A stretch of DNA of 14,409 bases from Clostridiales bacterium. GTDB taxonomy: Bacteria > Bacillota > Clostridia > Oscillospirales > Acutalibacteraceae. The stretch covers positions 8,255 through 22,663 of the forward strand of contig JAHZIE010000031.1 in NCBI GenBank assembly GCA_019419895.1, given 5' to 3'. Positions 7,644 to 13,879 of this stretch are shown here, piece by piece. The notes under the pieces were generated by a model. The model was given only the letters and a program-made list of their open reading frames with translations, was not told the origin of the DNA and ran no database searches. Every line of letters starts with the position of its first letter. Position 1 is the stretch's first letter. The translations under genes were made by a program, and so were the position numbers.

Positions 7644-9923
7644 TCAGCCGATGGTAACATCAACAGTAATATGAGCGCCGTCATGCCAGGGAAGGAGGTC
7701 TCCTTCCACAGGGAGACCATCGGCCGTTATGACTGAATGCTGGCTGCAACCCTCCGGATTTTGATGATAATGAATGACATAATGACACCCGCGGAAATCC
7801 TTTTCCACTGAACATTCCTTCCAGGAAGGGGGCAGACAGGGACGGATGTGCAGACCGTCCAGTTCCGGCCAAACTCCAAAGACATAAAGCAGCATGGCTT
7901 TCACAAACCACTGGGTGGAGGCGGTACGCCAACTCTGCCCAGGCGTTGCGTAACGATATCCCGTTTCCTCTCCAAAATAGGAGTTATAAAGCATATAGGG
8001 TTCCCCGCAGGTGGGGGCGTAGGTATGATCCCATGGGAGAATCTGGCGGATGATCCGCTCTACCTTTTCCGGACGGTGAAGCATGCACTCCGCCGCCAGT
8101 TTCCAGGTCAAAGCATGGAGATAAACGCCGCCGTTTTCATGCACGCCTGCCGCTTTTTGCGTCATTGTTCCGATGGAGTTATCCAAATGGGTGTAGGGAG
8201 GCTTGGAGACAACAGCCCCCAGAGGGGTGTCAAGATAGCGATCCACCTCATCAAAGGCAGACTTTACCTGTTCTTTGGTGGCAATACCGGAGAATACCGC
8301 CCAAACCTGGGGATTTAAGAACATTTTTCCCTCTTCATCCGTATGGGAACCAATTGGCTTGCCGTTATCATCGATTGCGGTCAGATAGTATTTTCCGTCC
8401 CAGCCGTATTCATTAATCAGCTTTTTCATTGCCTCTCCCATTTCACGGCAGGAAGAGACGTCGGCATCCCGTCCCGTCAATTGCGCCAGTTCGGAGAGCA
8501 TCCGGTTGGCACGGTACCAGGCGATGGACAGCCATACGCTCTCTCCCCGTCCGGCAAGGCCGGCGGAGTTCATGCAGTCATTCCAATCGCCGCCCCATAT
8601 TTTAATCAGACCATGCTGCCCTTTGAAATGATATAAAAATTCCACACTGCGGCGCATATGTTCATAAACGGAAGCAACAGTGCCGTCGTTAAACGGAACC
8701 TCCTCATTTAGCAGTTCCAGATCCCCCAGCTCCTTGATAATCGAATAACCGGTAAAGGTAATCCATACCGCGCAGTCGGCGAAATTGTTGTCCTTGATGG
8801 CGCCGTCGATAAAAGTCCGGGGAGCATATCCATTAGAATATTGATATTCCAATACCCGTTTATAGCGTTCCCAGGCTAGAGAAGGATGAAAAGAGGAGAG
8901 ACATTCCGTATCGCTCATCAAATCGCGGTAGCCGTTGTGACGCACCCTCGCCCAGCGGCTGCCCATCACGGTAGCGTATTTGTAAAAACCGTTAAAAGCT
9001 AAATTCAGCGTCTCATCCGGCGTTGTAATGGAAGCGCCGGAAATTTCTTCCAATCGACGCTGGATCACATTCTCCAATTCTTTTTGCGGCAGACCCGGAG
9101 CGAGGTGCCGCCGGTTCTTTCCGATATCTTCCATAGAATCGGCGATACCGATTTCGAAACAGATGGTTTTCGCTTCTCCAGGGGAAAGCAACAGTTCGGT
9201 TTCCAAGGCGAAACAGAGCTTTTCTCCAACACAGCTGCTGTTGGTACAGCCATTGTGGAGCTCCAGCGCTTCAGGGCAGTCCGGATGGCCATATACGCCG
9301 ATAAAAGCATTTTTCCGTGTATCATAGCCAGTGATTTTGCCGTCGGAAATCAAATACCCATATTTAGTGGTGGTCTCTTTCCCGCCGTAGCTGGTAAAAA
9401 TACGGGTAAAAGCCGCCTGGTGCGCTTCGCTGAACCCGCCGATATCAGTATTGTAGGCCTGTGGACGGTAAATACCGTCGGTTTCAGTGGAGGCGTAGGG
9501 GATAACGCCTAAGCGGGCGTTTTTTCCACGGGCATTCTCCGCGCGGAGCATCCAGATTTCCCGGTTGCCCTCCAGAGGAACAAAGACGGTATATGCCATC
9601 CGGATCCCTTCAGCTTCGCTCTCAGTAACCGAGTATCCAAGACCATGCCGGCAGGAGAACTGCTCAAAGGTACGGGTAAAGGGGTATCCGTTTGCGGAAA
9701 ACCATTTGCCGCTGTCTTTGTCACACAGGTACATAGCGCGGCCGGAAACCAGGAAAATACGGTTTCCCATCCTGTCCTGTGCCAAGCCTTCTCCTACTCC
9801 TACCTGTGAGGTAAAAGCGTTATAGGTATCGTTATAAAAATAGTTGTACCAGTGGCGGGGAGGCTTCCGATCCGAGATACGGAATTCTCGTCCATTTTTC
9901 TGAAAATCACCGTACGTTTTCAT
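7644..9923 (-). CDS. GH94 family glycoside phosphorylase (cellobiose/chitobiose phosphorylase-like)
   Basis: This 759-residue cytoplasmic enzyme is expected to split a beta-linked disaccharide or oligosaccharide with phosphate, giving a sugar 1-phosphate and a shorter sugar. The N-terminal beta-sandwich begins with FQKNGREFRISDRKPPRHW and contains YNDTYNAFTSQVGVGEG. The (alpha/alpha)6 barrel has the sugar-binding NGYRDLMSD (Asp334, Asp338) and the catalytic GGDWND (Asp446-Asp449), which supplies the general acid of the family. HENGGVYLH and ATPGQSWRTASTQW line the phosphate and -1 sites. The C-terminus DGLHIRPCLPPSWKECSVEKDFRG is typical. It is slightly shorter than classical cellobiose phosphorylases. 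The substrate cannot be fixed from sequence: cellobiose, chitobiose, laminaribiose and aldonic-acid relatives all occur in GH94. The start is supported by AAAGGAG. A palindromic operator candidate precedes it, and a HAD phosphatase gene lies upstream on the same strand. Confidence 0.88.
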   Translation of the reverse strand: MKTYGDFQKNGREFRISDRKPPRHWYNYFYNDTYNAFTSQVGVGEGLAQDRMGNRIFLVSGRAMYLCDKDSGKWFSANGYPFTRTFEQFSCRHGLGYSVTESEAEGIRMAYTVFVPLEGNREIWMLRAENARGKNARLGVIPYASTETDGIYRPQAYNTDIGGFSEAHQAAFTRIFTSYGGKETTTKYGYLISDGKITGYDTRKNAFIGVYGHPDCPEALELHNGCTNSSCVGEKLCFALETELLLSPGEAKTICFEIGIADSMEDIGKNRRHLAPGLPQKELENVIQRRLEEISGASITTPDETLNLAFNGFYKYATVMGSRWARVRHNGYRDLMSDTECLSSFHPSLAWERYKRVLEYQYSNGYAPRTFIDGAIKDNNFADCAVWITFTGYSIIKELGDLELLNEEVPFNDGTVASVYEHMRRSVEFLYHFKGQHGLIKIWGGDWNDCMNSAGLAGRGESVWLSIAWYRANRMLSELAQLTGRDADVSSCREMGEAMKKLINEYGWDGKYYLTAIDDNGKPIGSHTDEEGKMFLNPQVWAVFSGIATKEQVKSAFDEVDRYLDTPLGAVVSKPPYTHLDNSIGTMTQKAAGVHENGGVYLHALTWKLAAECMLHRPEKVERIIRQILPWDHTYAPTCGEPYMLYNSYFGEETGYRYATPGQSWRTASTQWFVKAMLLYVFGVWPELDGLHIRPCLPPSWKECSVEKDFRGCHYVIHYHQNPEGCSQHSVITADGLPVEGDLLPWHDGAHITVDVTIG

Positions 9924-9945
9924 AAACTTCTCCTTTGTTTTATTG

Positions 9946-9999
9946 TTTAAGAAATTTCCCCCAAATTAACAAACGTTAATTTTTTGAATAATTCTTAAA
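9946..9999 (-). promoter_or_regulatory. Candidate operator: concentric inverted repeats upstream of GH94 gene
   Basis: A perfect inner palindrome AAATTAAC-aaac-GTTAATTT spans 9963-9982. An outer pair TTTAAGAA (9946-9953) and TTCTTAAA (9992-9999) has exactly the same centre. The block lies between the likely -10 and the start codon of the GH94 gene, where a repressor could block transcription. The binding protein is unknown and no regulator gene lies in the window. Confidence 0.55.
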
Positions 10000-10012
10000 G
10001 ATATTTTTAAAC

Positions 10013-10041
10013 AGTATATCATATTTGCACAGCGAGAACAA
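10013..10041 (-). promoter_or_regulatory. Likely promoter of the GH94 gene
   Basis: On the minus strand, -10 TATACT (10013-10018, 5 of 6 matches) lies 17 bases from a weak -35 TTGTTC (10036-10041). Transcription would begin near 10006, just before the palindromic block at 9946-9999. Confidence 0.4.
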
Positions 10042-10137
10042 TACAAGACGGAGGAAGAAATTCCCAATTTCCATGGCCTTTTGAAAATTAGGCTCTGTGA
10101 GGGATATTTGGTTTCCCAGATTCTGACTATTGAGATT

Positions 10138-10932
10138 TTATATTAAATGAAAATGCTCCATTGCGTGGCAGATACCGTCTGCGAGGATATCATCGGTTCG
10201 ATAGGAGCAGAAGGGAAGAATAGAGGGAACCGAGTTACCCATGGCAATGCTGTTGGGAACATAGGTGAGCATGGGAAGATCATTGGGACTGTCGCCAAAA
10301 GCAAAGCAATCCTCCAAAGATTTGCCCCATCGATCCAGGAGCCATTGGATTCCAGTAGCCTTGGAATGGCCTTTTTGGATCATTTCATAAACATTGTCAA
10401 AATGATGGATGATATCAAAATTTTCCCGGCAGAAGGAAAGAAAACGCTCTCCTTCGGGAGGACCGGACAGGTAAACAAGTATTTTATCAAAGGTATAGGA
10501 AGATAAGTCCTCATCGCTGAATTGATTTAGATATTGCGCCGAAAGCCGTCTGGCCAACCTTTGAATGGTTTCATTAAAAAAGGGCGATTCAGAATCGACA
10601 AAATCTCTGCTGTCGGATTCAAAAAGGGTAGGAATCCGGCATTCCCGGGTCATTCGAACTGTTGTGACGCACAAATCATGGGGAACATGGGTGTGAAAGA
10701 CACGTTCACCATTGAGATAGATGCCGGTTCCACAGCCGCAAACGTAACCGTCAAAACCGATGGTATGAATTTCCTTGGGAATGGAACACATGGGACGGCC
10801 AGTGTTAATAAAAGCAAGATGTCCGTTTTTTTGAGCGGTACGGATGGCACGGATGGTACTTTCTGGAATAGGCTGCCCGTTTTCGGGAAGAATCGTCCCG
10901 TCAATATCAAAAAAGAGAAGCTTTTGACGCAT
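10138..10932 (-). CDS. Cof-type HAD family hydrolase (sugar-phosphate phosphatase-like)
   Basis: This 264-residue soluble protein is of the HAD superfamily, Cof/YbiV type, whose members usually dephosphorylate sugar phosphates or related small metabolites. Motif I is DIDGT (residues 9-13, nucleophile Asp9, acid/base Asp11). Motif II is NTGR near residues 43-46. The motif III lysine is probably Lys191 (KGHSKATGI). Motif IV is FGDSPNDLPML (Asp214 and Asp218 bind Mg). The region between motifs II and III forms the C2 cap that sets substrate choice. The ATG has AAAGGAG nine bases upstream. The gene lies 214 bases upstream of the GH94 gene in the same direction. A role on phosphorylated sugars made by that pathway is plausible but inferred. 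Confidence 0.9.
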   Translation of the reverse strand: MRQKLLFFDIDGTILPENGQPIPESTIRAIRTAQKNGHLAFINTGRPMCSIPKEIHTIGFDGYVCGCGTGIYLNGERVFHTHVPHDLCVTTVRMTRECRIPTLFESDSRDFVDSESPFFNETIQRLARRLSAQYLNQFSDEDLSSYTFDKILVYLSGPPEGERFLSFCRENFDIIHHFDNVYEMIQKGHSKATGIQWLLDRWGKSLEDCFAFGDSPNDLPMLTYVPNSIAMGNSVPSILPFCSYRTDDILADGICHAMEHFHLI

Positions 10933-10964
10933 ATGAAAATACTCCTTTGTTTATTCTATTTTTT

Positions 10965-10970
10965 AGTATA
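10965..10970 (-). promoter_or_regulatory. -10 element upstream of the HAD gene
   Basis: TATACT on the minus strand lies about 20 bases before the AAAGGAG ribosome site. The only good -35 candidate, TTGCCA (10995-11000), is too far at 24 bases. An overlapping TATGTT (10970-10975) would be 19 bases from it. The exact -10 is therefore open. Confidence 0.35.
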
Positions 10971-11092
10971 ACATAATTCCCAGGGGAAAGATATTGGCAA
11001 AAACCATAGGAAAAAAGGACGATAGGATGGAAATATAGGAAAATCAAGGACGGGAAGATCTGAAAATTGAATTTTGTGATGGAGGTACTGAA

Positions 11093-11158
11093 ATGAAAAT
11101 TCTTCTATCTGAGTGGAGAAAACCAAATTCCGCACATTATGAATGCGGGAAATTGTGA
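11093..11158 (+). CDS. Possible 21-residue small peptide
   Basis: ATG at 11093 is preceded by GGAGG (11081-11085) at an ideal 7-base spacing, and the frame closes at TGA 11156-11158. The peptide (MKILLSEWRK... ending ECGKL) matches nothing I know and has no membrane segment. Its last codons lie inside a pair of alternative hairpins (11130-11148 and 11147-11186). It could be a leader peptide, a small free-standing protein or chance. No clear promoter is visible just upstream. Confidence 0.25.
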   Translation: MKILLSEWRKPNSAHYECGKL

Positions 11159-11300
11159 GAAAAACGAATATCGTTTCCCATTTCCCGGATTTTAGAAAAA
11201 TTATTATTTTAGAACTATCTTTCAGCAAAAGAATGCCTTTTTTATACTGTCTGTGCTTGTATGATTGTAAAGGAAAAGCGGCGTTTTTACGAGAAAAGAA

Positions 11301-11329
11301 ATGACGGAAGTATGAAAATATGTTATAAT
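11301..11329 (+). promoter_or_regulatory. Promoter of the FakA-like domain/unknown/pyridoxamine kinase operon
   Basis: The extended -10 TGTTATAAT (11321-11329) is perfect. The -35 ATGACG (11301-11306, 4 of 6 matches) lies 17 bases ahead of TATAAT. Transcription would start near 11336 and give a leader of about 155 bases before the first operon gene. Confidence 0.65.
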
Positions 11330-11491
11330 AAAATATATACCGGAGTGTTGGAAAATGAAAACAGATAAAAGTGCCATTGTCTTTTCTTATATTGATGAAT
11401 AAAGGATGTTGGAGATGGCTGTCGCTGGCTTCTTATATACGCTTGGGAAAGGGAGACCCGATAATGGGCTCAGGAAAGGAGGTTTACAACA

Positions 11492-11743
11492 ATGCTGGAG
11501 TTCAAATATGATGTACAGCTGTTGCTGGATGGAAAAAATCTGTCGGAGGATGCGGTGCGTGATGAGATAGCGTCCGCTATTCCAGGTGATTCCCTATTGA
11601 TAGTGGGAGGCGATACCCTGTTGAAGCTCCACTACCACACAAATTTCCCTTGGCGTGTGCTGGAATACTGCGCTTCCCTTGGGGAAATTTATGATATTGT
11701 GGTGGAAGACATGGAGAGGCAGGCCAGAGGATTGCAGAGGTGA
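11492..11743 (+). CDS. Free-standing FakA middle-domain-like protein (DAK-kinase-associated)
   Basis: This small 83-residue cytosolic protein resembles the middle (linker) domain of the fatty-acid kinase subunit FakA, formerly YloV or DAK-type kinase. The core GDSLLIVGGDTLLKLHYHTNFPW followed by VLEYCASLGEI and a final VEDMERQ parallels the FakA pattern GDSLVVVGD..KVHVHTNNPG..LEYALKLGE...I.NM..Q, quoted from memory. The paired histidines of that motif are kept (His47, His49). The N-terminal cysteine of the usual YCTEF segment is replaced (YDVQ). Neither the N-terminal DhaL-like kinase domain nor the C-terminal DegV-like domain is present, and the flanking DNA does not encode them. The start has AGGAGG at a 9-10 base spacing. 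It is the first gene of an operon with an unknown protein and a pyridoxamine kinase. The catalytic role is unknown; it may bind a partner kinase or metal. Confidence 0.75.
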   Translation: MLEFKYDVQLLLDGKNLSEDAVRDEIASAIPGDSLLIVGGDTLLKLHYHTNFPWRVLEYCASLGEIYDIVVEDMERQARGLQR

Positions 11744-11789
11744 AAAGACGAGTCGTTTAAAGATCAAAATGGAAGGAGCGGCAGAACGG

Positions 11790-12527
11790 ATGCCAGCATA
11801 TTTTTTTGTCCGCCCAAAGCAAAGGGTATTTCAGTTTCCGGAGGCGGAAAAGGTATTTCGCCAAGTAAAAAAAGTGGCCTCGGCTCTTCATTCTTCAGGA
11901 ATTCCTTTTTCCTCCTTTTTGTTTCCTTATATGGATACGGTTCAGCTGACTGAGAATTATGATACGGCCGTTTATATCGGGGATTCCTTTTTTCTCAGCC
12001 AGAATTCAGGAAAACTGTCTGCTTCTTCACTTAGAGAGATTTGCGCGCGGGATAAGGGCTCTGATTTCGATTTGGAAGTTCTTGAGCTTTCCAGTATGGA
12101 AGAATGCCGAAAGCTTTTCCGGCAGTACCGCAGGGAGGAGCAGTGGTCTCTTCCCAAGGAGGAAGCAATGGTGGCATATAGTGCCTTCTGCCGGCCGGAG
12201 GAGGCTTTTTCCAGAGGCTTTACAGAGCTTCAGCTCCGAGAATTTTCCAGCCGCTGTCTTGCTTTGGAAGAGATTTGCGGCAGACAGATCAGGCTCTTGG
12301 GAGGGAAGGTCTATCTCAGCGCGAATTTGCGCTTTGTCTTTTCAGTGCCTGAGAGCGGAAGGCGAATAGCCTTAAAAAAAATGCGTGAATGTTATAGAGA
12401 AAAAATGCTCTCTGTTTATGGTGAAGGTTTCGGCTCTCTGCGCTTTTTCCCGTGTTTCGCGGAGCAAAAGAATGTGGATAGCCTGGAAAAGCAGAAATAT
12501 GTTGGGAAAGATATAGAGAAGGGCTGA
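11790..12527 (+). CDS. Hypothetical protein, 245 residues
   Basis: I do not recognise this protein. From Met at 11790 (MPAYFFVRPKQ) it has 245 residues and looks soluble, with mixed alpha/beta composition, no signal peptide and no membrane segment. An N-terminal strand-helix segment (FRQVKKVASALHSSGIPF) is followed by a helical, Glu/Arg-rich middle (MEECRKLFRQYRREEQW, ELQLREFSSRCLALEEICG). A strand pair (IRLLGGKVYLSANLRFVFSVPESG) and a basic helix close the fold. Six cysteines are scattered without a metal-site pattern. The start is uncertain: 11790 has GGAG at an 11-base distance, while in-frame ATG 11769 lacks a ribosome site. The open frame back to 11655 overlaps the previous gene in another frame and is unlikely to be used. 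The stop is one base before the kinase start, so the two are co-translated. Confidence 0.75.
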   Translation: MPAYFFVRPKQRVFQFPEAEKVFRQVKKVASALHSSGIPFSSFLFPYMDTVQLTENYDTAVYIGDSFFLSQNSGKLSASSLREICARDKGSDFDLEVLELSSMEECRKLFRQYRREEQWSLPKEEAMVAYSAFCRPEEAFSRGFTELQLREFSSRCLALEEICGRQIRLLGGKVYLSANLRFVFSVPESGRRIALKKMRECYREKMLSVYGEGFGSLRFFPCFAEQKNVDSLEKQKYVGKDIEKG

Positions 12528-12528
12528 C

Positions 12529-13404
12529 ATGACAGTAAAGGTAACAAAGATAAGGCATCGACCTGGAAAAAAAGCGGCAGTTTTTCATGACATTTCGGGA
12601 TTTGGAAAGTGTTCCGGAACGGTAGTTTTGCCGGTATTAAGCGCTGCGGGAATTCAAACAAGCATTTTGCCGACGGCTGTACTGTCCACCCACACAGGGG
12701 GATTGGGCTCTCCGGTTATCTGTGATTTGACCAAGGAGCTTCTCCCGATGGCTTCTCATTGGGAGCAATTAGGCCTTTCTTTTGACGCTTTATACAGCGG
12801 ATATTTGGGCTCTACCGGGCAAATTCAGGCGATTTCAGATATTTTTTCCCGCTTAAAGGGGAAAGAGAGCATCATTCTGGTAGATCCTGTCATGGGGGAT
12901 AATGGGAAGATTTATCAGTCCTGTGATCCGGCCATGTGTGAGGGAATGAAGAAGCTTTGTACCAGTGCTGGGCTTCTTACGCCTAATTTAACAGAAGCAG
13001 CCTTTTTGCTAAGGGGAGAATATCCCGACCAAAAGCAAGAACCGGATATCCTGACAAAGATGATGAAAAAACTGGCAGATCTAGGCCCGGAACAGATTGT
13101 GCTTACTGGAATCAGTCTCCATGAGGAATGGTTGGGAGCGTCCAGCTTCGATCGATCTACAGGAAAGGTGTCTTTTTATGAAAGGAAAAGGATTCCTGGT
13201 CACTATCACGGGACGGGCGATATTTTTTCCAGTGTTCTTTTAGCTGGACGGTTGCAAGGGAATACATTGGAAAGGTCGGTGAAATGCGCGGTAGACTTTA
13301 CAGCGGATTGTATTTTATCCACTTATTTGGCTGGAACAGATCCAAGATATGGCGTCCTTTTTGAAGGGCTGCTTCCCAATCTGAGAACGCTTTTCTCTAA
13401 ATGA
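12529..13404 (+). CDS. pdxY: Pyridoxamine/pyridoxal kinase (PfkB-related, PdxY type)
   Basis: This 291-residue cytosolic enzyme phosphorylates pyridoxal, pyridoxamine or pyridoxine with ATP in the salvage of vitamin B6, giving pyridoxal phosphate or its direct precursors. Family landmarks include HDISGFGKCS near the N-terminus and SGYLGSTGQ around residues 87-95. The nucleotide- and metal-binding DPVMGDNGKIY begins at residue 119, and PNLTEAAFLL follows. The glycine-rich catalytic motif is GHYHGTGD (residues 224-231), where Asp231 is the catalytic base expected for ribokinase-like kinases. The start codon follows the previous stop by one base, with GAAGG as ribosome site. Clostridia carry this type as the usual B6 kinase. 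The related ThiD enzymes are shorter and differ in the early motif. It is the last gene of its operon, ended by the terminator at 13744-13793. Confidence 0.88.
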   Translation: MTVKVTKIRHRPGKKAAVFHDISGFGKCSGTVVLPVLSAAGIQTSILPTAVLSTHTGGLGSPVICDLTKELLPMASHWEQLGLSFDALYSGYLGSTGQIQAISDIFSRLKGKESIILVDPVMGDNGKIYQSCDPAMCEGMKKLCTSAGLLTPNLTEAAFLLRGEYPDQKQEPDILTKMMKKLADLGPEQIVLTGISLHEEWLGASSFDRSTGKVSFYERKRIPGHYHGTGDIFSSVLLAGRLQGNTLERSVKCAVDFTADCILSTYLAGTDPRYGVLFEGLLPNLRTLFSK

Positions 13405-13879
13405 TCCTTGCGGCTTTGTTCCGTAAGGAGGAAAATAACCGCAGAATTTAAAATCTGCCGAAAGAAACTGGCGGAGAAAAACTGTTCGTCTGCACAGCGG
13501 GCAAGGGAAGAGAGACAGAACCCGTCTGCTTCTTTTCCAGAAGCTGGATGGAAACCGGATCGGTTTCAGCAAGATGGCACAGGGGGAAAGGATAGAAGAA
13601 AGAGAATTTTTTATCCTTGCAGAACGATTGTAAACATTCTGATCCGTGGGGCATCCATAGAATTTTACCAGAGTGGGATTGATTTTTGTAATCAATTGTG
13701 ATAAGGAAAATGTGAACTTTATTTACAGGACAAAGGATAAGCAAAAAAAGACAGGAGATGCAGCCAGATAGAGGCGCATTACCTGTCTTTTTTGTATCAT
13801 TATCACGGAGTAATCCTCAGAATGGGCGGGAGAAATTCCGGAGAATCAGCCGAACCTCTCTTCAGCAAAATGAAAGGCT
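13405..13879. other. Structured intergenic region between pyridoxamine kinase and trmB
   Basis: About 475 bases with no convincing gene. Short overlapping ORFs on both strands lack ribosome sites and resemble nothing I know. Instead there is a row of local inverted repeats: CCTTGCGG/CCGTAAGG (13406-13413 and 13421-13428), GCTTC/GAAGC (13528-13532 and 13540-13544), GAAACCG/CGGTTTC (13551-13557 and 13561-13567) and AAGGATA/TATCCTT (13588-13594 and 13612-13618). A bidirectional terminator follows. The region could be a long 3' untranslated tail, a small RNA or a decayed gene. Confidence 0.45.
13743..13793. terminator. Bidirectional terminator between pyridoxamine kinase operon and trmB
   Basis: A perfect 12-bp stem AAAAAAGACAGG (13744-13755) with CCTGTCTTTTTT (13782-13793) encloses a loop that contains a smaller ATGC/GCAT stem. 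T runs lie on the outgoing side in both directions, as fits convergent genes. Confidence 0.85.

Larger units (their letters stand above)
10933..11491. other. Divergent intergenic region between HAD gene and the FakA-like operon
   Basis: About 560 A+T-rich bases. On the left are the HAD promoter signals. The middle (11081-11186) has a small ORF with an excellent ribosome site and two overlapping hairpins. At 11301-11329 lies the operon promoter, followed by a leader of about 155 bases that contains a 15-codon ORF (11355-11402) with GGAG ahead of it. A 90-codon minus-strand ORF (10956-11228) has no sign of being a gene: it overlaps the HAD promoter and its composition is that of noncoding A+T-rich DNA. 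Confidence 0.5.

Noticed and set aside
10956..11228. Minus-strand ORF of 90 codons upstream of the HAD gene
   Set aside because: It overlaps the HAD promoter signals, its composition (rich in Phe, Ile, Leu, Ser) is typical of noncoding A+T-rich DNA, and no ribosome site supports it.
11655..11789. Longer N-terminus for the unknown 245-residue protein, starting at GTG 11655
   Set aside because: It would overlap the FakA-like gene by about 90 bases in another frame, without a ribosome site. The start at 11790 or 11769 is simpler.
13315..13744. Overlapping ORFs on both strands after the pyridoxamine kinase gene
   Set aside because: They have no ribosome sites, overlap one another, one of them runs into the kinase gene, and their products look random.
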